A stretch of 64,000 bases of DNA from Podocnemis expansa. Taxonomy: Eukaryota > Chordata > Testudines > Podocnemididae. Shown piece after piece: positions 43,609 through 54,615 of this stretch. Location: the NCBI GenBank assembly GCA_007922195.1, contig ML681989.1, positions 50,693,010-50,757,009 of the forward strand. Direction: 5' to 3'. A program made the position numbers and the translations under genes. Each line of letters opens with the position of its first letter. The first letter of the stretch is position 1. Under the pieces are notes generated by a model. The model was not told the origin of the DNA and did not search any database. It saw nothing but the letters and a program-made list of their open reading frames with translations.

Positions 43609-45210
43609 GGATATGTCCACACTTACTCTTTAAATCGAATAACATTGATTATTTCGATTTAAAGAAAGGCAGGTCCACACTAGCTTTCCTTATATCAAAA
43701 TGAGGAGCTCCCTCGTTTCGCTATAAGGAAAGGTCATTTCCATATAATAAAGCTTAGTATTATATCAAAATGATGGTTAAATCAAAACACTTCTGTCAAG
43801 GCTGTTTCCCCACTCTGGCACTCTGAGTGCAGAAGGTGGGGGCCTGCAACAGGCCTTAAAAGTCACTGGCCTTAAAGCCTGGTCTTAAAATTCTCCAACA
43901 CTGCCAGTTCCTGGCCTTGGAGTGGTATCGCTGCCACCACCCAAATGCAAAAACCTCTTGAAACCCAGGAAGGCGCACTTGGGAATTCCTTCCTGTGAGA
44001 TACTCACAATCACTTTTATTCCTCTCTCTCAGGAGAGTGATTGACACCCCAGCTAGGGTATGAGCTGAAACTGGCACAGAATCCCCCTTAGTAGCTGGCT
44101 GTGGAATCTGAGGCACATGCACACAAACCTCTTGCCTTTCAGGACACAGAACCAGAGCTTACTTAAAAGGTAAAATCTTTAATTAAAAAGAACAGATAAG
44201 AAACACAGAGAGTTGCTTCTCTGCGATTTAACTTAGGTAGTTACAGGGGAGGGGAGGGGGTACATGTGCTCAGCACAGAGAAGTCCAAAAACAAACCAAA
44301 AACAAAGAAATACCCTGACCACGTCTAAGTAAACATTCCCTGTTGTACTCATGCCTGGTCAGTAACAAACTTGAGCTTATCTTTGGCAAGGATGTTGCTG
44401 GATCCTTCCTCAGGCCCTCTGGCCTCCTCCTGATCTTCCCAGGAGCTCTGCTGAATCCAAACAGGAACAGGCAAGACTGCTGCTCCAATTCAAAAGCTGT
44501 GCTTCATTCCTATTGGCTATCCTGGGACTGACTGACCAGAGTGTTAGCCTCTTCCTCCCCTAGGATTACTACAACTTCTATCAAAATAATGGAGTGTAGC
44601 TGCATTATTTTGATTTAAATGTTGTTTCAATTTTGAGCCAGGTTTGACTTTCTTCCTCCCAGGGTACATTGCACCTTGGAAGGAAAGGCCAGCCTTCAGC
44701 ACCCTGGTTGGGGGTGTGTGGAAGAAGGGACCACCGTGCCCAGCTCCCTGTGCACTGGTTGGGCGGCAGTGGAAAGGACCCCCCTGCACCCAGCTCCCAA
44801 TGTGCTAGCTGGGTGGTGGGGGAAGGGACCCCCACGCCTAGCTCCCTGAGCTCTGGCTGGGAGGCTAGCACACTGAGAGCCAGGCACAGGGGTCCCTTCC
44901 CCACACCCAGGGCTGCAGCCAGGTGGGGGGATGCCTTCTCCCCCACCACTTGGCTCACCAGGCGAGATCCAGGCAGGGGACTGGGTCAGTGGCATGGCCC
45001 ATCTTGGGGGCCATGTTGCCACACTTCCCTTTATGCCCCTCTCCTAAATCAAACTAGCAAGTCCTGTCCATGGATGTGCTAGTTCAATGTGGTTTTCTAG
45101 TGGGGACCTGTTACATCAATTTAACTTAAATCGATTTAATGATTTTTATTTCAATTTTATGAAATTGATTTAAATTAAATTGTTTTAACCATGTATGTAT
45201 GGACATAGCC
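43609..45210. mobile_element. PIF/Harbinger MITE, AATCGATT family, split by an LTR
   Basis: Ends GGATATGTCCACAC and GTATGGACATAGCC with ATA at 43606-43608 and 45211-45213. It matches the MITEs at 18976 and 30741 at both borders (AAATGATGGTTAAATCAAAA; TCGATTTAATGATTTTTAT). The centre is lengthened by a solo LTR (43794-44573) and by a GC-rich imperfect tandem repeat, near 60-bp period, at about 44695-44870. Confidence 0.85.
43794..44573. mobile_element. Solo LTR (780 bp), 5-bp target duplication
   Basis: Runs TGTCAAGGCTGTTTCCCC … GGATTACTACA with ACTTC duplicated at 43789-43793 and 44574-44578, inside the Harbinger MITE. TG…CA ends and the 5-bp duplication fit a gypsy-type or ERV LTR. Text such as CACTCTGAGTGCAGAAGGTG and GAAACCCAGGAAGGCGCAC is common in turtle genomes, to my recollection. 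Orientation not determined; no internal genes. Confidence 0.82.
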
Positions 45211-45215
45211 ATAAC

Positions 45216-45360
45216 CTTTAACATATTTATCATCACACAACCCCAGTTAAGTAGCGAAGTGCTGTTCTCCATTCCCCAGATGGGAACTGAGGCATAGCGA
45301 GACTAAGTGATTTATCCATGATCACACAAGAAGTCTGTGGCACAACAGGGAATTTCATGA
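45216..45360 (+). mobile_element. MIR SINE
   Basis: Contains CCCCAGATGGGAACTGAGGC, ATAGCGAGACTAAGTGA and ATCCATGATCACACAAG, in the order of the MIR 3' half ('cagatgaggaaactgaggcacagagaggttaagtaacttgcccaaggtcacacag'). Well preserved for such an old SINE. Confidence 0.8.
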
Positions 45361-45365
45361 GGATT

Positions 45366-45590
45366 TGTGACGTCCATGTTTGGGAGATCACTGGAGCATG
45401 GGGCACAGTGGAGCTACTGGGTGTGATCAGCATCTGGATAGAGTTCACTGTGCAGGTGCAGGTATGTGTCAGCAGAAGGAACTTTTGACACCTATGGGCA
45501 GATGTCTCATGCCCTGGTGGATAAAAGGTATGAGAGGGACACGCTGCAGTGCAGAGCCAGTCTCATTCCTGCACAGTCTTTAGCTTTAAA
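45366..45590 (+). pseudogene. Extra fragment of a Harbinger Myb/SANT-like gene
   Basis: Encodes FDTYGQMSHALVDKRYERDT followed by LQCRA, the Myb/SANT-like domain segment. It nearly duplicates 46060-46230, inside element A, but lies outside that element's left end (45642). It is therefore a remnant of another Harbinger copy or a segmental duplication. Too short and broken to be functional. Confidence 0.65.
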
Positions 45591-46054
45591 CTATGCTTGC
45601 TGCTTTCTGAATTCTTCCTCAAGTTTATGGTTACTTACTCAGGTCTTGTACACACTGGAAAGTTCTTATGCAACACCTTGACTTTTTGCATCAAAAATAG
45701 CCCACCATACACTCCTGAATGCTCATTTGGTTGTCAAAACTTCCCTGTTTTGGCAACAAAATAATACCACCTGTGCAAGAGTCATAGCACCTTTTGTACA
45801 AATGCTTTCCCACAAAACAGTGTGTGGATATGTTGACTCATTTTTCTGTTGCATTAAGTAGCCTCTGGAAAAGCCCCAGAGTGCCAAGCCTGGCCACGGT
45901 GGTGTTCTGCTGACACTCTGCTGTTCTAATGCAACTAGCTCTTCCCTCTTGTAAGTTCCAGGAATCTTTGAATTTTTCATTTTTACTTCCTGTTCCTTTG
46001 GCATGGGGAACTAGTGTGTCATGTTCCCAGTGACAAGGGCGGCTTCATGCAGCA

Positions 46055-47545
46055 AATGCTCTCCCGCATGGAGTACAGCAGACCTGCTGGACCTGATCAG
46101 CATCTGGGTAGAGTTCGCTGTGCAGGGGCAGGTATGAGTCAGCAGAAGGAACTTTGACACTTGTGGGCAGATTTCTCGTGCCATGGTGGATAAAGGGTAT
46201 GAGAGGGACATGCTGCAGTGCAGAGCCAAGGTAAAGAAACTAAGGCTGAACTACCAGAAAGCCAGGGTGGCAAACTGTCGGTATGGCTCAGCAGCAGCTA
46301 CCTGACAAGTTTACAAGGAGCTGGAAGCCATCTTTTGTGGGGACTCAACATCCACTACCAAGACTCCGGCAGACACATTCACACTCCTGAGCACAATGAA
46401 TGCTGGAGAAAACCATGATGAGGAAGTGACTGACAAGGAAGTGGAGCTGTAGGATGACCCAGAGCCAGGAAGTAGTGCGGTTAACACTGAGAGTCAAGAG
46501 CTTGTCCCCACCATTCCCACCCACTCTGAGTCATGCAGTCAGTCACAGCCTTTCCACTGCAGTGATCCAGAAGTGGGAGAGGGGAGCCATGGTAAGTGTT
46601 TGGTAAGCCGATGCTGCTCTGATCAGGAGCTAACTTGTCTACCTAATAACAAAATGGTATGGTGGGGAGGGAGGTGTGTGAGAGTAGCTATGTTTGGGTA
46701 TGGCTTCACAATCTCTAGTGCATCTGCTCAGCACTCATTAGCAGTGCAGTGATGTATGTGGTGATTTCCAGGGCATCCTCCATTGAGAGCTGAAAGTTTC
46801 CCAGACAACCCCCCCCCCCGCCCCATTCTCTGTCTCAAATTCCTCAGCAGAGCTGACATGTTTCCTCCCCCACAGAAGTATGATCTCCCTCACCAGTTGG
46901 AAATCATTGTACACATAGTGGCATGCAAATCTGTGGCATAGGGGCCCGGCTTAGATCTGTTTGCATGCAGGATATGCATTCTAGGTTCCCTATTTACTCC
47001 AAAGAGTGAGATACTAGCTTCTACGACCACTTCCTGTGGAACAGAGGACAAAGATTTAGATTGATAAAACAATGCATGTTCATTGATGACCCAAGTGAGC
47101 ACCCCTCCCCAGATACCCCGAACTAAGATCAAATGACCGTTCTTGACCCCTACATGCAATTCACCATTTACAGGTTCATCAGAGAGCTGCACTGTGATCA
47201 GGGTGACAGTGAGAGTGTAATACTGTTTTCAAGTGTTACATCTATACTAGGAGGAATGTAAGAACAATTCACTTATTCATTATGTTTCATTTTGACAATA
47301 ATGACATCTGCAAGAACAGATTCCATGCCTGCCGACCACCTGAGACAGATAAGGAAACAGCCTCACCGATTGACAGAAGTCATTTTCCAGGAGCTCCTAT
47401 ACTCCAGTGAGACATCCAGGAGAGAAAATAGGGCATGGAAGCAGTTTATTGTAGAGAAACAGCAGAAATACAGACAGGAATGTAAAGAAAATTTTAGGAG
47501 GAGCCAAGAACATAAAGACCAATTACTGACCTGCTGAAAGAGCAA
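46055..47545 (+). pseudogene. Myb/SANT-like gene relic with two exons (element A)
   Basis: Exon 1 (about 46055-46590) encodes DKGYERDMLQCRAKVKKLRL followed by NYQKARVANCR, the conserved part of the Myb/SANT-like DNA-binding domain, then an acidic linker ending near SDPEVGEGSH and a donor-like GGTAAGTG at about 46590. Exon 2 (about 47284-47540) encodes RQIRKQPHRLTEVIFQELLY and a charged helix (KQFIVEKQQKYRQECKENF), the usual C-terminal oligomerisation-type helix. Stops occur (for example after EVEL near 46450). The protein would have assisted the transposase. The intron position corresponds to that in the intact gene at 60935-62653. Confidence 0.75.
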
Positions 47546-47910
47546 ATGGAGATCCTGAAGACAGTGGTTGCTCTCCAGTCCCAGCTGCTACATGCTTGTC
47601 CCCCTGCCCCCTGCCAACACACCAGCAATTTCTCACACCCTCCCCACACACTCCCACTAAGCTTTCCTATGAAGGCCAAGGACACTCTTGGTACAATCTC
47701 AAATCTACCCCTCCACACACCTACGGGAACTACCCCTGCATATATACGCAGCTGTAACACCCTCCAGTGCCACACACACTCTGTTCTGTGGATGCTCACT
47801 TCTTCCATATCAGTTACTGTTGAGTATCAGTACAGACAATGATTCAGTCATGTAGAAAATCCTTATTCACAAAGATTTAATCAGTCATTTACAATAATTA
47901 CTCAGGTGAT

Positions 47911-48176
47911 CAGGGGTGTTGCTGGTGCCAGGCACACGGGGCCCGTGCCCTGAATCCCAGTGCTAGTGCCCTGGGTTTGGCGGGGCCCCGCTTCTCCTGG
48001 TCTCTGGTCCCATCCCCAGCTGAGGATCTGGGGCCCAGCTGCCCGCGGCTGCAGCGACCGCTCCTGTCCCCATCCCCAGCTGGAGACAGGGCCTGCAGCC
48101 AGGGGGCATGGCCTCTGGGTAGGTGCGGGGTCTGGGCCAGTGCCCCAGGTCCTTTTCCAGGGCAGCAATGCTCCTG
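47911..48176. mobile_element. hAT MITE with perfect 8-bp duplication
   Basis: Ends CAGGGGTGTTGCTGG and CAGCAATGCTCCTG; exact CAGGTGAT at 47903-47910 and 48177-48184. GC-rich; overlapping frames on both strands are artefacts. Ends resemble the hAT element at 52219. Confidence 0.9.
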
Positions 48177-48214
48177 CAGGTGATCACAGGGCACGTTCTC
48201 CTGCTGCTTCTGCA

Positions 48215-48335
48215 GTGCCCTAGTGGCTAGCACCTCTACTTAACATACAGAAGGTCCTGGGTTCAATTCCCAGGGGGTTGGACTTGATGATCTCATGAAA
48301 TCCCTTCCAGCCCTATGATTTGATTGATTGATCTT
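48215..48335 (+). mobile_element. tRNA-derived turtle SINE
   Basis: Second copy of the SINE at 34577: GTGGCTAGCACCTCTACTTA, B box GGTTCAATTCC at 48260-48270, then GGGGGTTGGACTTGATGATC and a TTGATTGATTGA tail. Confidence 0.88.
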
Positions 48336-48599
48336 CAGTATCACATTGCCATAAGTTGTGGCACACTTATGGGTTTTCATTATGAAAATGCTCCTTGAGT
48401 GCCTCCCTTATGCAGTTGGCTCCCCATTGTCATCCCCCCCCCCAATACTCCTGGTATCTGTCTGCTCATACAACATGCACAACAATTCACATCTGTGGTC
48501 CACACAGGGAAAAGCGTCTCCCTGACCTTCACAGAGATTGTGGAGGACACAGCAGGCAACTATAACAGCTGGAATATTGTCCTCATTTAAGTCCAGCCT

Positions 48600-49600
48600 G
48601 CCATATAATCATCTCCAGAGGGCTTTAAGTCTCCCAAAGGCACACTCAACATTCATTCTGCACTTACTCAGCCTGTAATTGAACTGCTCCTTGTTGGGAT
48701 CTAAGTTGCTTGTGTGGGGCTTCATGAGCCATCAGTGGGTAGGCTGGGTTTCCTAGGGTCATTATGGACATCTTCACACCCCCTACTGTAATTTTTTCAT
48801 GTAGGAAAAAAGTCCCTGCTTGTAACTTCCAGTACAGCCCTGTGTTCCTGAAGATAAGAGCATCCTGCACGTTTCCCAACCAACAAGCATTGATATCCGT
48901 GAAACATCTCTGGTGATCCACAAGTGCCTGCAGTGCCCAGCAGAAGTAGCCCTTCCTATTTACATACTAAGTAGTGAGATATTCCAGAGCGAGAATTGGG
49001 ATACGTGTGCCATTGATTGCCCCTCCACAGTTAGGGAATCCTAAAGCTACAAATCTGTCCACAATCTCACGTACATTGCCCAGAGTCACAGTCCTTAGCA
49101 GAATGCGATTGGTGGCCCTGCACACGTGATAATGCAGACCCAACAACAGACCTGCTGACTCCAAACTGATTTGCAACTAACTGGTAGCAGTCTGGAGTTG
49201 CCAGCGTCCACACAGCAATTGCAATGCGCTTCTCCAGGAGGAGGGCAGCTCTTATTCAGGTGTCCTGGCACTGTAGGTCAGGGGCAAGCTCTGCACACAC
49301 TTCCATGAAGGTGGCTTTATGCATTCTAAAGTTCTGTAGCCACTGCTATTCATCCCAAAACTGCATAATGATGCAGTCTCAGCACTCAGTGCTTGTCTCT
49401 CATGACCAGAAGCAGCGGTGCCGATGCTGTGTGAAAGAAAATAGCAGTGCAGTGCTGTTGGTCTGCATGGTACTCAGCAGGTCTGGCTCCTCCAACTCCT
49501 GTTCAGATTTGGAGCTCAAAGCATACTGTGCAGCCAGCCATGATGTGTTCATAATGCTGCAAGTGACACTGGAGAGTAGAGCTGGATTCATGTTTTCTGA
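48600..49600 (-). pseudogene. Harbinger transposase relic (element A)
   Basis: Minus-strand remnant. From the N-terminal side: FRMHKATFMEV and a WTLATPDCYQ/ANQFGVSRS helix-turn-helix region (about 49180-49330), then ATNRILLRTVTLGNVREIVD and VALGFPNCGGAINGTRIP (48967-49176), where the first catalytic Asp of the usual GAIDGTHIP has become Asn, then FTDINACWLGNVQDALIFRN and LYWKLQAGTFF (48664-48921), where the second Asp (normally HDARI) is changed to QDALI with the D kept. The C-terminal catalytic Glu region is lost. Several stops. Nonfunctional. Confidence 0.82.
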
Positions 49601-49997
49601 ATTGGATTGCAGAGATGCATGAAATAGTGGGGAAACGTTGAGAAAGGGTATAAATTGCTAATGGCAACATTGAATGATGGCAAGGAAACACACTGACCCA
49701 AAGGAGCTTGAAAATTTACCCAAGGTGCTCTGCAATCCTCTCCTTCATCCCATGATTCCTAGCATTAGGAGCTGGCAAGTAGTATGGTGGGATAGATGCC
49801 CATAATGCACTGCTCTTACTAGAGAAAATTCAGAGTACAGTGTGAATGCTCCATTACAATAGGAGGCATGATGTGTGGACACACAGAGGCACTATATGTC
49901 TAGTGCTTTTCTTTTAATGCAAAAAAATATTTGCACAAAAATTCTCTAGTATAGACATGGCCTCAGTATTTGGTGGAAGGCTGCATTAGGGTAGTCT

Positions 49998-50200
49998 GAA
50001 CACAAAGGCTGGTACAACTTCAACTATACCTGTACAGTTAAAACAGTATATCCTGACAAGTGTACACAGTTATACTGGTATAAAAGGTACTTTACATAAG
50101 TATAGCTATTCTTAAATGGAAAGGGGAGTAAGTTTTACTTGTATAAGGTACTTTTACAGTGGTATAAATGCCTCCACACTAGGGGCTGTGCCTATGTTTC
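49998..50200. mobile_element. Possible MITE with TATACTGGTATAAA motifs
   Basis: Repeats of GTTATACTGGTATAAAAGG and ACAGTGGTATAAATGCC in direct and inverted order, ending CCTCCACACTAGGGGC, a layout seen in turtle MITEs. Exact ends not determined. Confidence 0.35.
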
Positions 50201-50770
50201 AATATATAAAAAAAATAAAAAAATAAAAAATCACACCCCAGTTGGATAGTTATAACCATATAAAACCTATATGTATACAAGGCCTTATTTTTCCATATTC
50301 TGCATTGAAGAGATAGTCTGTTCACCTGGTATAGTTTTGGACAGGGATCTCAACCAATTTAACTTCTTGCTGTTCATCAATATTCTTCCAAAGTGTCTCA
50401 TATATTGATATGGTAAGTGCTGGCCTTGGATCCTGAGCATGTTTTAGTTGGGGGGGGGGGAAGGAGCAGGAGGGGGATGTCTGTTTACTGCAGAGGTCAG
50501 AAGGTTAGCATTGTGAGCTCAGACAGCAACACTGTATGTGAGTAGATCAGGATTTCATTTGGATTTAATTTTGATCATTTAATGCTTTGCATTGGAGCAT
50601 TTGCTGCATTGGTTGAAATGGCACCCAAAGATTAATCCCCTTTTTTGTATGTTAATAAGCAGGGGGAATTGGCACAGTACTAATCTACAGCCACTCATCC
50701 TGGAGTTTCTGTGCAAATGGAATAGTGGCTTTCCAAACTACATACGCAGGGTGGTCACTATCACTACAGC

Positions 50771-50963
50771 CAGGGTCAGGCCAACCATAGTGAACTAAGC
50801 TGTCACCAAGGGCACCAGGCTTTGAGGGGCATGAGATTAGACAGAATTGAATTTTATATCTATTAGAAAAATATATATTATTATATTATTACATAAAATG
50901 TGGAGGAGGGGACATCAAAGTCATAGTTTGCCAGGGGTGCCAAAATCCCTTGGGCCAGCCCTG
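50771..50963. mobile_element. hAT MITE
   Basis: Starts CAGGGTCAGGCCAACC, ends CTTGGGCCAGCCCTG; flanks ACTACAGC (50763-50770) and ACTACAAT (50964-50971) match at 6 of 8. The AT-rich centre holds ATATATATTATTATATTATT. A G run lies outside at about 50450. Confidence 0.8.
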
Positions 50964-50971
50964 ACTACAAT

Positions 50972-51424
50972 CAATTAATAAAGCTAGGTATCAGACTTCA
51001 CTCCCACATAGTATAATGGATTGGATTATAGTGTTGTATAATATTAGTAGTAATTTCATTGGAGGGTTATATTTATCTAGTAGTTGCTTTAAAGCATAGA
51101 AAGACCATAAAGCATTTACTCACAACACACTATTTTTCCAGCAACTTAGAAGTTTATGACACTTCCTGCTAGAGGATCCAATGTTCTTTCTGAATCAGCA
51201 AGAGGCAAGTGCCATTGAGTACTGAGAGGTACTGCTTTCCCCTCAGGAACAGTACTTTTCCTCTGGCTACAGTGATTTCTTCAATGACCATGGAACTTAT
51301 CTATTCAATAATCTATTCAATAAAGTTAGTGTCTGTGTTGCTTTTCAGGTATTAGAGCTAACTACATTGTATAATTGTTTTCATTAGTTTTTCTATTTAA
51401 ACTGGAATGACTCCCAGATGTTTT
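50972..51424. other. No feature recognised
   Basis: About 450 bp of AT-rich DNA; no gene. Confidence 0.4.
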
Positions 51425-51432
51425 CTAATATA

Positions 51433-51844
51433 CCGGGGTGGCCAAACTTAGGGAACTGAAGAGCCACACAAGCTGATTATTCAATCTTCGAGAGCCGCAT
51501 TGAGGCCTATATAGTAATATACTTTTACCTACTCCAGAATTACTAAGTTTAAAATTAATTGCATGATTTAATTTTATCATAAAGAGACGGCAAATACTGA
51601 TCATACTAACGTCAGATTCTATTACTTAAGGTTACCATGAAAACTAGGCCTACAGTGAAAATGCTGCTGCTTCCCCTTATTGTCCCTGACCATGCCACTC
51701 TTCTCCCTGCAGTTCCTGACCATGCCACTGCTTCTCCACCATCTCTGACCATGCCACGCTACTCCCTGCTGTGCTGTTCTGCGAGCCTCACTTTTTCTTT
51801 CAAGAGCCACATGCGGCTCATGAGCCGCAGTTTGGCCACACCTG
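51433..51844. mobile_element. hAT element, CAGGGGTGGCCAAAC family
   Basis: Left end CCGGGGTGGCCAAACT, right end AGTTTGGCCACACCTG; inner inverted blocks GAGAGCCGCAT and ATGCGGCTCATGAGCC. Three direct repeats of CTGACCATGCCAC(T) lie at about 51690-51760. Flanking octamers have diverged. Confidence 0.78.
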
Positions 51845-52218
51845 ATCTATAATTACAAACTAAGTAGACTTGCTGAGTTCACAATGAAGGCACACATTTT
51901 TAAATAATTTTATCAAAGGACTAATAAAGGGGTTAAATTGAGTTAAGTTTTCATGTGCCAATGGTTTGTTAACAAAGTGTGTAAATACCAGTGAGAGTGC
52001 AGTTATTCTGAGTAGTACAGGAGGAGTGTTCCTATAAGTAATGGGATGAAATTAAAAAGAAAGTTTTGGTTGAACAACTGAGGAAGGATTGACTGTGGTT
52101 ATTAAGAGCACCTCCTTCGCAGGCAGACTATTTACACTTGTTGACAAATAACAATTTGTTACACTCTTCCCTTGGGGGGAAAAAAACTGTGTATTTGAAT
52201 AATTCTAGTAGATATATC

Positions 52219-52733
52219 CAGGGGTGCTGCTAGAGTTAAAAATTGGGGGGGGGCAGGCCCCCACCGGCTGCTGGGACCCTGATCTATTCCCTACCCATTC
52301 CCCCACCCCCAGTTCCCCAAGCCCTTCCCTAAACCCCCAGTCCTGCCGCTGGCCCCCGTTGCCCCAGGCCAACCCTCTCCCCCCTGCACTTTCCCCACCG
52401 GGCTGGTGTGCCTGCCCCCAGACTCCCCACCCCCCCACTCGCTTACCTGGAACCGAAGGAGAGCGCGCCCCTGCCAGAGGCTGAGGCTTAGAGTAGGATC
52501 AAGCCAGGGTGGGAGTTTTAAAAACTATCAGGCCCAGCCTGGGGCAGATCCCTGCCAGCTGGAAGAGTCTGTCTTCCGGCCAAGTAGAGGCCGTAGCTGC
52601 TGGCTGCACACAGCACTCCTGCATGGGGAAGTGACAGTGCACCCCCATGCAGTTTAGAGGCACGCTACTCAGGGGCTAGCCCTGAGTTTCAAGGGGGCTG
52701 ATGCCCCCAGGCCCTCTGCTAGCAACACCTCTG
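52219..52733. mobile_element. hAT element, CAGGGGTGCTGCTAG family
   Basis: Ends CAGGGGTGCTGCTAGAG and GCTAGCAACACCTCTG; flanks GATATATC (52211-52218) and GATGTATC (52734-52741) match at 7 of 8. The interior is C-rich at left, with a GC-rich right part related to 13900-14110. Frames are artefacts. Confidence 0.85.
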
Positions 52734-52741
52734 GATGTATC

Positions 52742-53280
52742 CCAATTACCAGATTGAAAGGGTCACATCTGGCAATTTTACTAATTTTAGACAGTGTGGG
52801 GAGTCATAAGGAAGAAAGATAGAACAACTGTAAGTAACAAGCAGACTGTATTAGAGTTTTAGTTTCGCTTCTGCTTTGTGATGCTTGCCATCCAGTCAGT
52901 CTCCAGTTCTATCCTTTGAACTTTTCTCAAGGGTTGCTGATCCTTGATCCTTATTAAGGAAGATTAACTACAACTGACACATTTAATTACCAGAAATATA
53001 CTTACAGACAGACTCTGGTCTGGTCTACAGAAAACTGTAGAGGTTTAATTAGATTGCTTTTGAAACTAATTTAATTAAAGTGGTACAATTTTCTTGTGTG
53101 GACAAGACCTGAGGTTGGTTGGTTTGTTTGTGTTTTTTGAGTTTGTTGTTGGTCTCCCACATACAAAACCAAGTAGTCTTTGAACCTAACAAATGCCAGC
53201 AAGTCTAAAGGAACTTCATAGCTCTAGCCTGTTTCTTGTTAGCTCTTGTGTTCATGGAGAATCAGGGCATAGTATCCAGT
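52742..53280. other. No feature recognised
   Basis: About 540 bp; the block at 53020-53110 (CTGGTCTACAGAAAACTG … CTTGTGTGGACAAGACC) may be one end of a decayed MITE. Confidence 0.4.
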
Positions 53281-53287
53281 CTCTGTG

Positions 53288-53316
53288 ACACACCCCCACC
53301 CCCACCCCCACCCCCA
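53288..53316 (+). repeat. (CCCCCA)n microsatellite
   Basis: About four to five units of ACCCCC. Too short and too internal to suggest a telomere. Confidence 0.9.
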
Positions 53317-53776
53317 GCCTGTGCTTGAACCAGAAATCAAAAACAATGAAAGGCAGTGCAAGACAAACCCCTCTGAACAAAAGAGATGGAATTAGGGCAA
53401 CTCCCATAACCTCAGCTGCACTGAAGATGTGAGCTATTAGCCTGCTGCGTGGACAGCAGAAAACATCATTTGCATGAAGGATAGAACTAGAATTAGCATG
53501 ATGAATGGAGAACCAAGCTCCAAGGCAGGAACACCACTGAACTCTGCGATGGATGAAGCAGAGAAGTGCTGCATAATGGAGGAATCTCTGCTCCTGAAGC
53601 TAAGGAACCTGCCCACACCCAGCTCAGCAGTTATCAGACAATTCTAGTCAATAGATCTTTAATTGATATCAAAAATATTGAATCTGCCTGAGTGCATTGT
53701 GATCTCTCTCAAAGCAATACCACCCATAACCAAGACTAATCAATTCCTATTGTCTACTGTAAAAGAGAGAGATGGG

Positions 53777-53821
53777 CTCCTGTATATAAGGAGGCAAGAT
53801 GGCCACCCTTATATACAGGAG
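53777..53821. repeat. Perfect 15-bp inverted repeat (hairpin)
   Basis: CTCCTGTATATAAGG at 53777-53791 and CCTTATATACAGGAG at 53807-53821 are exact inverted copies around a 15-base spacer, giving a stable stem-loop on either strand. Confidence 0.9.
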
Positions 53822-54222
53822 TAAAATTGCCTCCCCCAAAAACAAGCAGGCAGGGCTGCTCTGCCCTTCCAGGGGCAGAGCTAGAGGTGACCTGTCTGTC
53901 AGACAGGAGACAAGGAGGCGGGCCAGGAAGTATAAGAGGCAAGGCATGGAGCTCAGTCAGGGGTTGGTGGTCAAAGGGGAAGGAATTCCCTGTGTTCTCT
54001 GCACAGGCTCAGCTGGAGACTGTCCCAGTGGAGAATCTGCCAGCACTGTGGAGATCAGTTGGCTGCATGGACATACCAGTGGAGCCCCGATGGAAGGCCT
54101 GGCCTAATGAGAACCCTCCGGCACCCTGGGTACCAGGCACCCGCCTAAATGGGCCAGCAGAACCCTGATGGAAGGCCTGGCCCACCAGGTGCCTAGCTGC
54201 AACCAGCAAGTGGGACAGCCTG

Positions 54223-54552
54223 GTGGAGCTGTCAGCACCAGAACCACCGGGGCAGTCCCCCCCTGGAGCTGACTTGGCCGAGTATCAAGAGCTCCACAGC
54301 CCAGCACCTAACCCCAACCTAGCAGTGGCACTTATCTACCCTTCCATCACCACTGATCTAGAGGAGCTTCCCCTGGCAAGTGATGATGACATTGGGGAAG
54401 CTGGCTGTGACCTAGAGGAACTCCCCTTGGTGGAGGACATACCCAGCCTGCTGGCCTTCCAGGATCCTGATGACCATCCAATGGAGGGTGAAATCTACCC
54501 TGGGGCTGCTACCCAGAAGAACTTGAGGAAGATCAGGTACCTCAGGCCCTAA
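54223..54552 (+). pseudogene. Decayed acidic protein remnant, family unknown
   Basis: A 109-codon frame, rich in Asp, Glu, Leu and Pro, with the repeated block DLEELPLASDDD and DLEELPLVEDIPSLLAFQ. Its usual reading seems to continue in another frame after about 54505 (PEELEEDQVPQALNEGG) and through a stop near 54607 into the tandem repeats that follow, so a frameshift and a stop are likely. No known domain. It may be the accessory or leader protein of a retroelement, but I have no motif to support that. Confidence 0.4.
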
Positions 54553-54615
54553 ATGAGGGTGGGAGATGGGGCGGTGAGGACTCTGGCATCCAGGAGACAG
54601 ACTTGGGGTAAGAAC

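Larger units (their letters stand above)
45642..49962. mobile_element. Decayed Harbinger transposon A
   Basis: Old 4.3-kb two-gene element. Left end GGTCTTGTACACACTGGAAA, right end (reversed) GGCCATGTCTATACTAGAGA, flanked by TCA at 45639-45641 and 49963-49965. A Myb/SANT-like gene with an intron runs rightward (46055-47540) and a transposase runs leftward (49600-48600), the same plan as the intact element at 60593. A hAT MITE (47911-48176) and a SINE (48215-48335) later inserted between the genes. Confidence 0.78.

Noticed and set aside
53288..53316. Telomere-like or G-quadruplex array
   Set aside because: Only four to five CCCCCA units, not the vertebrate telomere repeat; treated as a microsatellite.
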